From Prunella strophiata (lineage: Eukaryota; Chordata; Aves; Passeriformes; Prunellidae): DNA of 64,000 nucleotides. Position numbers and translations under genes: made by a program. The notes under the pieces are model-generated. The model was not told the origin of the DNA. It did not search any database and saw nothing but the letters and a program-made list of their open reading frames with translations. Below are positions 1 to 10,728 of the stretch, in pieces; the first letter of the stretch is position 1, and every line of letters starts with the position of its first letter. Location of the stretch: contig JAZBQD010000027.1 of NCBI GenBank assembly GCA_036583965.1, positions 30,902,776 through 30,966,775 of the forward strand. The letters run 5' to 3'.

Positions 1-274
1 GATGCAACATTAGCTTACAAAGTCAATTAACAGGATTTAATAATATAGTCAAGTGATATACTGTATGTCATATTTTATTTTTTATAAATGAACACACACA
101 GATGAGATGAAATATATGCAATTTATGAACTCAAAGAATGCCAGATTTCACACGGACTAAAGAAGCTATTTATGTTTCTTGTGTAGTAGTACATTGTAGA
201 GATTCAGGCAGTGGTTAGTTTTGAATAATGGTCAAGGTGCCCAAGTTATCTTTTTCAAAATGGGAAATAATATT
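1..274. other. AT-rich non-coding DNA, nothing recognised
   Basis: The stretch is AT-rich with frequent stops in all frames. No repeat family, RNA gene or exon is recognised before the short tandem array that follows. Confidence 0.5.
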
Positions 275-343
275 AGTTTTACATAGTTTAACATAGTTTT
301 ACATAGTTAAACATAGTTTAACATTAGTTAAAACATAGTTTTA
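275..343. repeat. 10-bp AT-rich minisatellite
   Basis: About six to seven imperfect copies of a 10-bp unit (acatagtttt / acatagttta / acatagttaa) run in tandem. One copy (acattagttaa) has gained a base. It looks like simple replication-slippage DNA; no function is implied. Confidence 0.8.
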
Positions 344-409
344 CTGTTAGTCATTATTTGTCATTAGGGGTTTTTTTTCTACTTTTTTCCTTGAAACTTT
401 TTCTTACAG

Positions 410-630
410 TTGCTTTTCCTGAGGAGCTGACAGGAGATCAGCAAATTGTCCTGGAGAAATGGATCCAGGCCCAACTCCCTCCCCTCTCTCCCATTACATT
501 GGAGTCAACAGCAAGACTAAAACTGGAGCACTTCCAGAGACATTCTTTGATAACCTGTGAACTTTCGGGCATCAGAAATTCCTCAGAGAGCCAAGTCCTG
601 AAATCCAGCACTGAATTTCCTGCCAGTTGA
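410..630 (+). other. weak terminal-exon candidate
   Basis: A strong pyrimidine tract (371-405) ends in ttcttacag at 401-409, a good 3' splice-site match. It is followed by an open frame of about 73 codons ending in TGA at 628-630. The deduced peptide begins AFPEELTGDQQ and resembles no family I recognise. There is no poly(A) signal just downstream, and a second frame stays open over 627-914. It could be a terminal exon, a lncRNA exon or chance; chance is most likely. Confidence 0.12.
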
Positions 631-969
631 AGGCTGATTCACAGTCCCTGACTCCACTTCTCCTGAGCTTTCTGGCAGCAGAGGTCACTCTCCCTTCCCT
701 CATTTTGCTGGTGGAAAATAATGAGGCACAGAGAGGTAGACCTGGCTTGTCTGAACCCCCCAGCAGGTGCAGGTGGCTTTGGAGCCTCAGTTCAGAAGGT
801 CCAGCTCTGACAATTTGTTGCATCCAAGTTACAGAATTTGTGCTGCTTGAATTGCCTCTAAAAGTCCTTTTAACAACAAAAGGAACACTCCTGGAAGACA
901 AAGCCAAGGATTAATTGTGTCCCCCCAGTGTGGGCAGCAGGAAAGGTATTGGGATTTGATGAATGAAAT
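631..969. other. unassigned sequence before a CR1 copy
   Basis: The segment is moderately GC-rich with no recognisable motif. The CR1 similarity begins only near 970, so this may be unique flank or an older CR1 portion too diverged to read. Confidence 0.35.
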
Positions 970-1449
970 CACACTGGAGCTGCTGGAGAGAGCCCAGGGA
1001 GGCACCAGGATGGTCAGAGGGATGGAGCAGCTCTGCTGGGAGGAAAGGCTGGGAGAGATGGGATTGTTCACCTGGAGAAGAGAAGCTTTGGGGTGACCTT
1101 ATTATTGTCTTGCACCACTTGAAGGAACTGAAAAGAAACATGGAGAGAGACTGTTTACAAGGGCTGGAGGGACTGGACAAGGGGAAATGGCTTCCCACTG
1201 CAAGGGGCAGGGTTAGATGGGATTTTGGGAAGAAATTCTTCCCTGTGAGGGTGGGAGGTCCTGGCACAGGGCTGCCCAGAGAAGCTGTGGCTGCCCCTGG
1301 ATCCCTGGAAGTGTCCAAGGCCAGGCTGGACAGGGGCTTGGAGCAAGCCTGGGATAGTGGAAGGTGTCCCTGCCCATGGCAGGGGGTGGCACTGGATGAG
1401 TTTTAAGGTCCCTCCAACCCAAACCATTCTGTGAGTCCTTGATTTTATG
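970..1449 (+). mobile_element. CR1 LINE, 5'-truncated 3' portion
   Basis: This is a sense-strand CR1. It starts at the ctgctggagagagccc block, which derives from the C-terminal ORF2 region, and runs through the CTGCTGGGAGGAAAGGCTGG block and the tgcccagagaagctgtggct block. It ends at cctccaacccaaaccattctg with a degenerate 8-bp terminal repeat (tgagtccttgattttatga). The reading frame is broken by shifts, so no functional reverse transcriptase remains. About 480 bp survive of an element of several kb. Confidence 0.9.
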
Positions 1450-2074
1450 AGTTGTTAGTCAAAAGCCTAAGAAGCTTAATTAGAGCGTTACTATGAGGAG
1501 AGTTACAATAATGTTAAAAGTGCATTTTAAATGCTATGTGCATATACAGACTTCTTCAAAATCTTCTGATGTTGTCCTATTTTTTCACTGCTCATAGGGG
1601 ACTTGCTCTCAGTGGCTTAGACTTGGGCTGGAGGACATTTCAGTGTCACCCTGAAGCCCTTGAGAGGGGAAGCCTGTTCTTCACAGCTTCTTGCCCTTTG
1701 CTATAACATTCTTTGCAGTCATTTTGATGTTGTTGCTAACCTGCTGTTACATGTCAACATTCTTTTATCTATCTTTTTTGTCCTATGTCTGAGTCCATCT
1801 TGCATTTGGATTGTACCTACAGAGTGAGTTTTATCCCAAGACTGATCTCCTTGGGTGGCTGTTGAGCTGCTTCCTTTCTGCCCTCAGCTATCATCCAGGC
1901 CTCTCACACACATTGTCTTTTATGCTAAATGCTTCTATAAATGCATAAACAAAGGAGGGCCAAGGGGACTCTCAATCCTTTCCTGGATGTGGGGAGAGCA
2001 TTGACACAAAAGGTGAGGAAAAGGCTGAAGTGCTTCATGTCTTCTTGGTCTCATTTTAACAGCAAGGTCAGCCT
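1450..2074. other. unique-looking AT-rich DNA
   Basis: No repeat or exon is recognised. Short pyrimidine runs near 1575 and 1770 precede no credible exon. Confidence 0.5.
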
Positions 2075-2225
2075 GGAGTCCCCATTCCTGGAGGATTTAG
2101 GAGCCATGTGGATGTGGCACTGGGGACACAGGTTAGTGGTGGCTTGATCAGTGATGAGTTAACAGATGGACCTGATGGTCTCAAAGGTCTTTTCCCACCT
2201 GAATGATTCCCTGATTCTGCTCTGG
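2075..2225 (+). mobile_element. CR1 LINE 3' end fragment
   Basis: The text runs from ccccattcctggaggattt through gtggatgtggcactggggac and tggtctcaaaggtcttttcc to tgattccctgattctg. This is the second CR1 3'-end type in the window, closing with ttttccCACCTgaatgattc. It is heavily diverged. Confidence 0.8.
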
Positions 2226-3209
2226 TCATGGGTGACTCAGCCCATGCAGAATAAAATCTTGTTTTTGACAGCTGGAGTTGCCCTAACACAGCAAATGTCA
2301 CAGCAGCCAGTAAATCCAGGTAATGGCAATGCAGGCAGTGCTCACCTGCTGCTTACAGGATTGCTGTCACAGCCAAACCACCCCAAACAAATCTCCAGGC
2401 AGCCCCAGGCTGGCTCAGGAGCCTGTGCTGCCAGCTCAGGACCTGCAAGAACACATCCACTGCTGCCACACTCCCTGCCCTGTGCAGCTCACCTGGGATG
2501 GGGAAAACAAGGCTTCCCTTGTCACCTGGGACAATGCCAGGGTCACAGGTACCCAATAGAGGCTGTGGGTGCAGTGAGGGAGGAAAGGGACCAGCAGGGA
2601 CAGCAGGGAGTGGTGCTGGCAGTGCCATCCCTTAATGACAGCCCTCAGAGCACTTGGGAACACGTGTGGCACTAATGGGAGCCACAGTGGCAGCTGGAGT
2701 AGCTCAGTGTCACTCTCATTTTGGACAGCCAGCTCCTAAATGACAAGGCTACAATTACAACACACTGCCAGCGTGGTCCCAGGTCAGTGTGGTCCCCCTT
2801 TAGACCTCTGCAACTCTCACAGAACTCACTCAGTTATCCTCCTTTGTCTCTAAAAATATTACATTTCCTCCAGATAATTTTTGAAGACCTGACTTCCATG
2901 GTGGTTATTTCAGATCTTATATCTGACTGCAGGTGATGGTTAAAAAGGTTTATTTAATCACAATGCAGTTTTATGCAGTCTCATACCAATGTAAGATGAT
3001 GTCATTCACACAGCTCATAAATACAAGGTCTCTGATATTTGCCTGAATAACTCATAGCCAAAGAAAATATTTTTCTGATGTTTTAGATCACTAGATTATT
3101 AATTTTGAGGAAAAGATGTGTCTCAATTCTGAATAGGCTTCTAATTCAGTTTGGGTTACACATATATCAATATTTCACATATATCTATATTGCATATATG
3201 TGTAATGAC
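2226..3209. other. unassigned, with a GC-richer patch
   Basis: Positions 2400-2670 are GC-richer (cagcccaggctggctcagg and similar) and open in several frames on both strands, but no frame has a domain or splice context. The rest is AT-rich. An AT-rich patch with acatatat motifs lies at 3160-3200. Confidence 0.4.
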
Positions 3210-3320
3210 ATGAAGCTGTCAGGGGAGGTTTTGCTGGATATCAGGAAAATGTTCTTCCCCCAAAGGGTGGCTGGGCACTGAACAGGCTCCCCAGGGAACA
3301 GTCATTGCTTGGAAAACCCC
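3210..3320 (+). mobile_element. CR1 LINE fragment lacking its 3' end
   Basis: It contains the gtcaggggaggttttgctgg, ttcttcccccaaagggtgg and gggcactgaacaggctcccc blocks, typical of CR1 upstream of the terminal region. Similarity fades near 3320 and no 3' terminus follows, so both ends have been lost. Confidence 0.75.
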
Positions 3321-5480
3321 AAAGATATTTCTCTCCACCAAACTGCTCTTCATGGCCAGGGGGAATCTGCTGAGGTAGCTTTGAATCAACATTCAATAAT
3401 GAAAAAGGAGGTTTGGATTGAACATGGTGCTAAATATTCAGCCATAAAAGAGTATCCTTAAGGCAAGAATGAAATTTCTGAAATTTCTGATTTAAAACCT
3501 GACAGATATGTCCTGGTTCCCCCCACCACACCATGCAAGGCAGCAGCAGTCCTGACCCTTTAAATACTTTTAAAGTATTTTTCCATCTTTTTTCTGCAAA
3601 CCAGATTTCCTGCCCCCCTTCCTGATCAGTGAACTGTCAGTTTATTGGGGTAGGGAGGAAGGGCTGTGTTGAAAGAGGTTTTTTTTCTGAAAGGTTTTCA
3701 GATTCAGCATGAGAAAGGTCTTCAAATACCAAAATGTTGCTGAGGAGGAAATGTTTTCTTTGCCAGCTCTCTCTCTCCTTTTTCATCTTGTTCTTCCCTC
3801 TACATGCAAGTTTTATTTGCCTTCAGTTCAATTTTCTCTAAGCCTCACTCTCCATTTGGTACCCTAAATACAATTAAATTGCAATATCCTAAGTGTGAAA
3901 AGGAATAAAGTGATAGAAATGAGATAAAATACACACCTTCAGAACTCTCCCTTCTCTCACTGACTCCACTCTTCCTTCCCCAGTGATAGTAAGACACTTT
4001 CAAATTTATTTTCCAAGTTTTGAAAGCTACTGTATATCAGGCTCACTGAACTGCTGACTCCTCAGGTTTCTTTAATAGAAAAGGAAACTTTCAAAGACAC
4101 CCAGCCATCCACAGAGGGTGGGGAAAGAAAGCAGAGGATAGAAAAGCAGTTTAAATAAATCTAAAATAATAAAACAAGCAAGATAATATTAAGGAAATTG
4201 GAAAGAGTGGGAGAAGAATTACTCCAGCTCTTCTCCCTGGAGGAAGCTGGTAGCAGAGTAGAAATTATCTATGATGGAAAGGTGTATTCACATTTTTAAT
4301 GAAATGTAAAAGCAGAAAAATAAGCAATAAAAAATTATTAGATGTGTAGAAGACATGACCTGTAAGGAGAAATTAAAAGAGCCAAGGTAGCCTAGACAAG
4401 AGAAAACTAAAGATGGATGTGGGAACAGCCAGCAAACATGCAGCAAGCTGCAAAAATCAGGAAAAAAAATGTATTTTCTGAGGTGAATTAGCCAAGAGTA
4501 ATGGGCTTAATCTGCAGCCAGGGATAACTAAGTCAGGAAAAGGACAAGGAAATATTGGTGAAGACATTATGAAGACAGCATCCTTGGTGGTGCTTATTTC
4601 TCTTAAAGCACTGAATTCCAGCCTAGTGTAGTCTATGTCAGCCTTATTTTCTGTGATTCTCTCAAGAAGGATATTAAATATGTTTATAACACAAAATGTT
4701 CCATCTGAATCAGATTTGAGGAACCTTCTTTTCTTAAATATTTCTTTCCAAACCTGGTTTGCTTAGGTCTACATTTTTTTCCTAAAACCTCTGAAACCAA
4801 CCTCTGTTTAGTTCTGTGGATTTTGCTCTGGAGTGAGCTTGGATGCTGCCCAAAGCTGTGAGGTTTAAACAGCTCCAGTGGACACTTGAAGCCCTTTCAG
4901 CCAATTTGAGTTTCTCACTTTCCATATTGATGCACTCCAGAATAATCAGTGCTGCTGATTATTACACCAGGAGAGAGAAGGAAAACTTCCCCACCCCAGG
5001 TTTTAGCAAAAAGCTTTTTGTTTTTTGAACAGTTTAGTGGGCAGGTTAACAGCTGCTCAAGAAATACAAAATATGGTTTTATTCAACAGCCTCACCAGTC
5101 CCCCCTAGGGCAAGGCTGAGGGAATGGTGTTGCTCCATAGGATCACTGTTAATAATGTGATATTTCTCTGGTGTAGGTTTAGCTTTGGCTCTTGCATAAT
5201 ATCGTGTGCAGTATAAATGAAAGTTGTTGCCCAAATGCACAATTTTATGTCTATTTCAGAACAAGTGGAAGTTTTTTAATCACTGTGCAGTAACCCATTT
5301 AAAGCATGACAGGATATATCCACAGCTGACATATGGAAATATGAGACCTTGGTTTTTAAATACTTGTTAATTCTGAAAAAAAATCTTGGGCTTGACTGAG
5401 GAAGTGGAAAAAAGGAACAAGTGCTTTCTGTAAATAAAGAAATGTCAGGAAAAAATATATATCTATAAGGAGACTTACCA
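3321..5480. other. AT-rich DNA without recognisable gene
   Basis: About 2.1 kb without repeat or exon. A perfect small palindrome (aaatacttt-t-aaagtattt) lies at 3562-3580, and 4090-4450 is purine-rich on the plus strand. Splice-like signals occur, but no frame of useful length is associated with them. Confidence 0.5.
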
Positions 5481-5611
5481 ATTTCTGGGCACCACCCAAA
5501 TATTCTGTGTGATTTCACTTTGAAAGGTTCAGGGAATGGGCCTGGCCCCAAGGCTGCCAGAGCTCCAGGAGGTTTTGGACAATGCTCCCAGGGATGCACA
5601 GGGTGGGATTG
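5481..5611 (+). repeat. left arm of a 131-bp inverted repeat (CR1-bearing)
   Basis: Read in reverse complement, this arm matches 6028-6158 almost base for base over its whole length, with scattered mismatches and a few small gaps. The CR1-like part is roughly 5524-5611, and the outer 43 bp (ctgggcaccacccaaatatt) are non-CR1 sequence also shared by the other arm. Just beyond the arm sits a perfect 14-bp palindrome, atggaatattccat, at 5616-5629. Confidence 0.85.
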
Positions 5612-5957
5612 GAATATGGAATATTCCATGGAATATTTTATTTCCCTTTTCATCAGTATCACAGTGGAAGCTGCACTAACAGTGAATATCAAAGAATTTT
5701 TTTTCTTTCACCAATGTCTTCCTGGTGGGAGTAATTCTCAGCCTTAACAAAACAAAGTAAAAAAAGAAAACCTTATAGCTCATAAAGAGTCTCAGAGATC
5801 CATTGGGATCATATTCATTGCACTGCCACATTCCCAAGTGTGCTGGTTGAGCCCTGGAGAAGGTCTCTAACCCAGCAGTGGCTTCCTGAACATTTCTTCA
5901 CATCCAGCAGGGAGCCAAAGGCTGCTGGCTCAGTGAACTTCCTTCATGGACTCACAA
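5612..5957. other. spacer of the inverted repeat
   Basis: It holds the 14-bp palindrome at 5616-5629, a short T-rich run near 5698 and an A-rich patch near 5750-5770. No gene is seen. Confidence 0.5.
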
Positions 5958-6112
5958 ATCATCCCCAGCTCGGAGGGACCCACCAGGATCATCCAGTCCA
6001 GCCCCTGTCCCTGCACAGACACCCCAGCAATCCCACCCTGTGCATCCCTGGGGGTGTTTTCCAAACCCTTCTGGAGCTCTGGCAGCCTTGGGGCTGTGCC
6101 CATTCCCTGAAC
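5958..6112 (-). mobile_element. CR1 LINE fragment, antisense
   Basis: The plus strand reads atccccagctcggagggacc, caccaggatcatccagtcca, ccctgcacagacaccccagc and ctggagctctggcag. This is the complement of a CR1 body and 3' region. It overlaps the right arm of the inverted repeat. Confidence 0.75.
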
Positions 6113-6158
6113 CTTACAAAATGAAATCACACAGAATATTTGGGTGGTGCCCAGAAAT
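6028..6158 (-). repeat. right arm of the 131-bp inverted repeat
   Basis: Pairs with 5481-5611 across a spacer of about 416 bp. The similarity extends past the CR1 part into gaatatttgggtggtgccca at 6134-6153. The arms therefore share flanking sequence as well as transposon sequence, which two independent CR1 insertions would not produce. Confidence 0.85.
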
Positions 6159-7700
6159 CAGCCTGATTTTTGTAGCTCAACCATGACTTTATTTCCTGGG
6201 GGTTTGTTGGGGTTTGCCTTGCATTTATTTCATATTTGACTTGCTGGAAGGGCAGCAGTGTGTTCTGAGGCACCTGCAATATTTTGCTGCCAATATAATG
6301 CTTAAAGTGCCACTTGCTCAGAGCAGAAGCCTGCAAGTGAATTTTAGTTTTATACAGGGCTGGGATCCACACTATCAATACTCCATTTCTCCCTCCAGAA
6401 GAGAGGTGTTTAATATTAATTCAGTATTTAACCAGATGATCCTTTGGTTTTATTTAAAAAGGGACATTTCCCCTGATAACAAAGTTCATTCCTGTTGCTT
6501 CCCCAGGCTGAGCCAAGAGTGTGTTTTACCCAGAGCCATTCCAAAACACTTGAGCTAAATTTAGCCTTGTAAATTAAATATGTCCATCTCCTGCATTAAA
6601 GCCACAGAATCCTTTGTGTCTGTGCTAAATCTGTGTCCCACTCTCCAAATCCAGCTAAAGAGCCAGAGGGACATTGGTCCCAGAGCTGACTGCTCCATGC
6701 CTGGCAAGGCTGGGACAGTCCTTGAGGACACCAGACACATCCATCCCAGGGCCAGAGGACTGAACACTGCAGACAACCCCATTCAGTGAGGATCAGCATC
6801 TCCTGTCTCCTTTTTTTTGTGGATTAAGTAGTAATGAATGCCACCTAATATGTTTATTAATGCTTTAAATTCTTTAAAATTCTCTCCTTTATTTCCATGA
6901 CTAAACTCATTTATTCTTGAGCATCCTTCATGCAGCAGGAGCAAGGCTTTCTCTCTCTGCTAGGATTAGCTCTCAGGGAAGTGCTGGAGGTGGCAGAAAT
7001 TTTGGATTTGTACTCATTATATCTGAACAAATCCTTGAAAGTTAACAGGGGAAGGTACATGGCTTCCTCTCTACCTGTCTCTCTACCCCCCCAAAAAAAA
7101 AAAATTTCTAACAGTATTATCAACCACTCTTGGAGATAAATAAAATACTATTTTTTGTCTTCATACGATGTCTCTTTTGTTGAGATACAATTCCTGGCAG
7201 AAACAGAGGGATTCAAACAAAACCCGTTTTTTTCATTTATTGTATTTGCTGCAAACACGGACTGCTGTGGTGCTAATTAGTATTTACAGCAATGAAAATC
7301 AAATTGGATTCTAAGATCATATCAGTCAATGAAGATTTATTTAACTTGAGGAGTTCTGGCTTGGTATCAGAAGGCATTAATCATTTATGATTCCTCATGG
7401 GTTGAAAGATGTGCCTCCCACTGCTGCATTGCAGCATGGACAATCAGAATTGATTCACACTCAGAATAAATACTCATGGCTGGCTTTATTTAGCAAACTG
7501 GTTCTGATTTCTGACCCTTTTTTACAACAGACCAACACAGTTTTCTCTGTTAATGGAGAGTTAAGTGACATCCTCAGGTGTTACAGAGTGACACTGACAA
7601 TGTTTCATAGCTTTCAATGCCCTCCTAGAACCAGAATATTTTCCAGAGGGCACTAATAGGTATCTGATGGAATTTTTTACCTGTCAAAATGTTCTTTTCC
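6159..7700. other. unique-looking DNA; candidate conserved block at 7160-7380
   Basis: No exon is recognised. 7160-7380 retains three CpGs (7166, 7225, 7258) and a gctaattag homeodomain-type motif in otherwise CpG-poor DNA; see findings. A short A-run lies at 7090-7103. Confidence 0.45.
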
Positions 7701-7717
7701 TCTTCTCCTCCTTTTTT

Positions 7718-7758
<41 letters not shown>
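7701..7758. repeat. pyrimidine tract with poly-T of 39
   Basis: Positions 7720-7758 are uninterrupted T, preceded by a C/T-rich stretch. It could be the antisense tail of a retrocopy, but no source sequence is recognised beside it. The length may be imprecise in any assembly. Confidence 0.9.
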
Positions 7759-7759
<1 letters not shown>

Positions 7760-8316
7760 ACAATTCATTTATGACAAGTAATGCTCTTTGACACGGAGTT
7801 TTCCACCAACCACACCAAGGCAGGAAAAGAAATTGTCTTGGTGTCTCCACCAGACTCTGCAGCTCAGGAAATGGAAACTCATTTCCTGCTGAATGTTCAG
7901 AGCAGAAGGAAAATGATGCAGAGAGAAAACATGAAGTGAAGGCAGAGCAACACCTGAGCAATAGCTCCTATGTGTAATTGTCCATTTTACATTCATAAGA
8001 AAGTTGTATTTTTTTCTCTCTCTTCTGCTGCCTTTTAAGAGTTTTCTGATGCTAATCCTAAAATCTTTCTCATCTTTTATTGATCATCTCACAGCCATAG
8101 CTTTTCTCATTAGGCACCCAAAATCCTGCTATAAACCCAGCACATTCCAGTAAAAATGCACATATATTTCATGGCCTTCCCTGGCACACATTCCCCTGAT
8201 CCATCACTGAACATTGTGCAAGGATTTTTCTTTCAGAGATCTCTGACCCCTTAAAGAGCTGCAATAACATCAGTAACTTCAAAATTAAACAAGATTTCAC
8301 ATAATTATAAAATAAA
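7759..8316. other. AT-rich DNA, nothing recognised
   Basis: No retrocopy is recognised beside the poly-T, and no gene is seen before the CR1 that follows. Confidence 0.5.
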
Positions 8317-8842
8317 TCATGGAATGGTTTGGGTTGGAAGGGACATTAAAGCCCATCCAGTGCCATGGACAGGGACAACTAGCCCAGGTTGCTCCAAGCC
8401 CCATCCAGCCTGGCCTTGGACACTTCCAGGGATCCAGGAGCAGCCACAGCTGCTCTGGGCACCCTGTGCCAGGGCCTGCCCACCCTCACAGGACAATTCC
8501 TTCCCAAAATCCCATCTGACCCTGTCCTTTGCCAGTGGGAAGCCATTCCCTGTGTCCTGTCCCTCCCTCCCTTGGAAATTGTCTCACTCCACATTTCCTC
8601 TTGGCTCCTTCAGGCTCTGCAAGGCCACAATGAGAGCATCCTGGAGCTTCTCCTCTCCAGGTGAAGCAGTCCCAGCTCTCCCAGCCTTTGCTCCCAGCAG
8701 AGCTGCTCCATCCCTCTGACTCATCCTGGTGTCCTCCCTGGGCTCTCTCCAGCAGCTCCAGCTCCCTCCTGTGCTGGGGCAGCTCTGCAGCTGAGGGTCT
8801 CACCTGAGCACAGGGCACAGGGGCAGAACCCCATCCCAAATC
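8317..8842 (-). mobile_element. CR1 LINE, long 3' portion, antisense
   Basis: The 3' terminus is at the left (atggaatggtttgggttgga), followed by gccagggcctgcccaccctc and ccctgtgtcctgtccctccc. The ORF2-derived part on the right reads ctgggctctctccagcagct and ggcagctctgcagctgaggg. The copy is 5'-truncated near 8842. Antisense frames of up to 167 codons cross it but are shifted relative to ORF2. Confidence 0.92.
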
Positions 8843-10287
8843 CCATCTTTTCTCTTTCCTTACTGATCCTTGTGGTGAATGTTGGTGTTTCCCACCCAAT
8901 ATTCCCATCCACACATCCTCTAAATAGCACTTGGAGCATTGTCTGAAATCATTTAGGGAAAAAAAATCTGCCAGGAATTGCACAGCCACAGAGAAACCTC
9001 CCTCTCAACAGGAGGGTGAATTCAGTCAGCACTGCTGGTCCTACCCAGCTATTTCCCTACCTTTCCATGTGAAATCCTTCCTTTTCTAACTGACAGCTTG
9101 TATGATGCTGCAATCATTGTGGCAAAGAAAGAATGAAAAACTCAATTTTGAGCTGACTGCAGTGAATAGAGAGAGGCAGGAGTTAGAGAAGGTCTCTGGA
9201 TGCACAGCTCTGAATAAAGCACAGCTTGGCACCCACTGATCCCCAAACCTTGGATGGCAGGACACACAATACTGCTGGGAAATCTTAGGGCAACAAGCAG
9301 AAGCTCATCTTGTGTCTGCTGTAGTTACTTCACTCATCCACTTGCTTTGTGACATTCACAGTGCTCAAAAAGAAAATACTGACTTAAAATTTGATAAAAA
9401 AACCATAAAACCAATTGATTTTATTTCAATGTGATTGAAATAAAATCTCCTTTCTGTTTCTCACTGTAAACTTCTGTTTTTTTTATAAGAATCACCCCTG
9501 AATGTTCTGCTTCAAATATACACAGCTCTGATTTGTGCCATTCACAGCTCTTTACACCTTCTCCCAGTTTTTTCTCTACCTGTTTGGAATTTTAATAGGA
9601 AGTTCTATTAGAAGATCATAACTTAATGAACCTGGAGGTTAAAGTATATTGGTGTGCTGCCTCAAAAGCAGTATTTTAATGAAATTATGTTGCACCACTG
9701 GGATCGGCATCCTCTGCAGACTTGCCATTTAAATTAGCAGGAGTATTTTGAGGGTTCACTGGAAAGGTATAATTCACAGGGCCTATGAATACACAAGTTT
9801 CCAAAGGCTTAAAATTCCTTAATTTGTGCTTATCAAGGCTTTAGATTAAGGAAGGTTGGTAATTGTATTTGCTGGAGTTCCTGCTAATGCTTCTACCTGA
9901 AGTAACTGGTGTGGAGGAAATGCCATATGGTTGAAATCCACTTTCTCCTTATTATTACAGCCTTTGGCTGGTTATTATGTGAACAGCTCAATAAATACCC
10001 ACAGTGGGACTGGTCTGGCTGGGTCACTTGGCCAGGCAGAAGGACTGTGCTGGTCTGGAGAGCTGTCACTGCTGTTGCTAAGCAAACTGGAAAAATCCTG
10101 ATGTTTCCCCTCCAGCAGCCAATCACACCAAATCCCAGCAGCATGCATTCATCCTGGCCTCTGGAAAAAACATGCAGGAGACCTCAAATACCTGCTGGGA
10201 TTCCTGCTGGGATGTCTGGCTGCAGAATACACAGCTGAATGACAATATTGGATGTCAAGTTTTGTAGCCCAAAATTTTGGAAATGTC
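8843..10287. other. AT-rich DNA with a perfect hairpin
   Basis: No gene or transposon is recognised. The only clear structure is the inverted repeat at 9417-9447, listed separately. Confidence 0.5.
9417..9447. repeat. perfect 14-bp inverted repeat, 3-nt loop
   Basis: Arms gattttatttcaat and attgaaataaaatc are exact reverse complements around gtg. It is short and AT-rich, and could be a chance hairpin or cruciform. Confidence 0.9.
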
Positions 10288-10728
10288 AGCCAGCTGGAGC
10301 AAGTCCAGATGAAGCCACTGAGTTGATCCAAGGGCTGGAGTCCCTCTGCCCTGGAGCCAGCCTGGGAGAGCTGGGGGAGTTCATCTGGAGAAGAGAAAGC
10401 TCCAGGGAAATCTCAGAGTCCCTTCCAGTGCATAAAGGGGACTCTAGACAAGGGATGGAGGGACAGGACACAGGGAATGGCTTCCTACTGCCACAGGGCA
10501 GGGTTAAATGGGATATTGGGAAGGAATTGTTTTCTGTGAGGGTGGGCAGGCCCTGGCACAGGGTGCCCAGAGAAGCTGTGGCTGCCCCTGGATCCCTGGC
10601 AGTGCCCAAGGCCAGGCTGGACAGGGCTTGGAGCAGCCTGGGACAGTGGAAGTTGTCCCTGCCATGTCAGGGGGTGGCACTGGATGGGCTGTAAGGTCCC
10701 TTCCTACCCAAACCATTCCATGATTCTG
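10288..10728 (+). mobile_element. CR1 LINE 3' portion
   Basis: Sense copy starting at gtcagccagctggagcaagt, passing gatccaagggctggagtccc, cctggcacagggtgcccaga and cccttcctacccaaacc, and ending at attccatgattctg. It has the ttccaacccaaaccattc type of 3' end and is fairly well preserved. Confidence 0.92.

Noticed and set aside
2166..2675. 169-codon plus-strand frame
   Set aside because: It starts within a CR1 3' end and continues into a GC-rich patch with several frames open at once.
3508..3530. LTR-like start tgtcctggttcccccc
   Set aside because: No matching 3' end, primer-binding site or target-site duplication could be found nearby.
8486..8989. 167-codon minus-strand frame
   Set aside because: It crosses an antisense CR1 and its flank; the frame is a patchwork of shifted ORF2 remnants.
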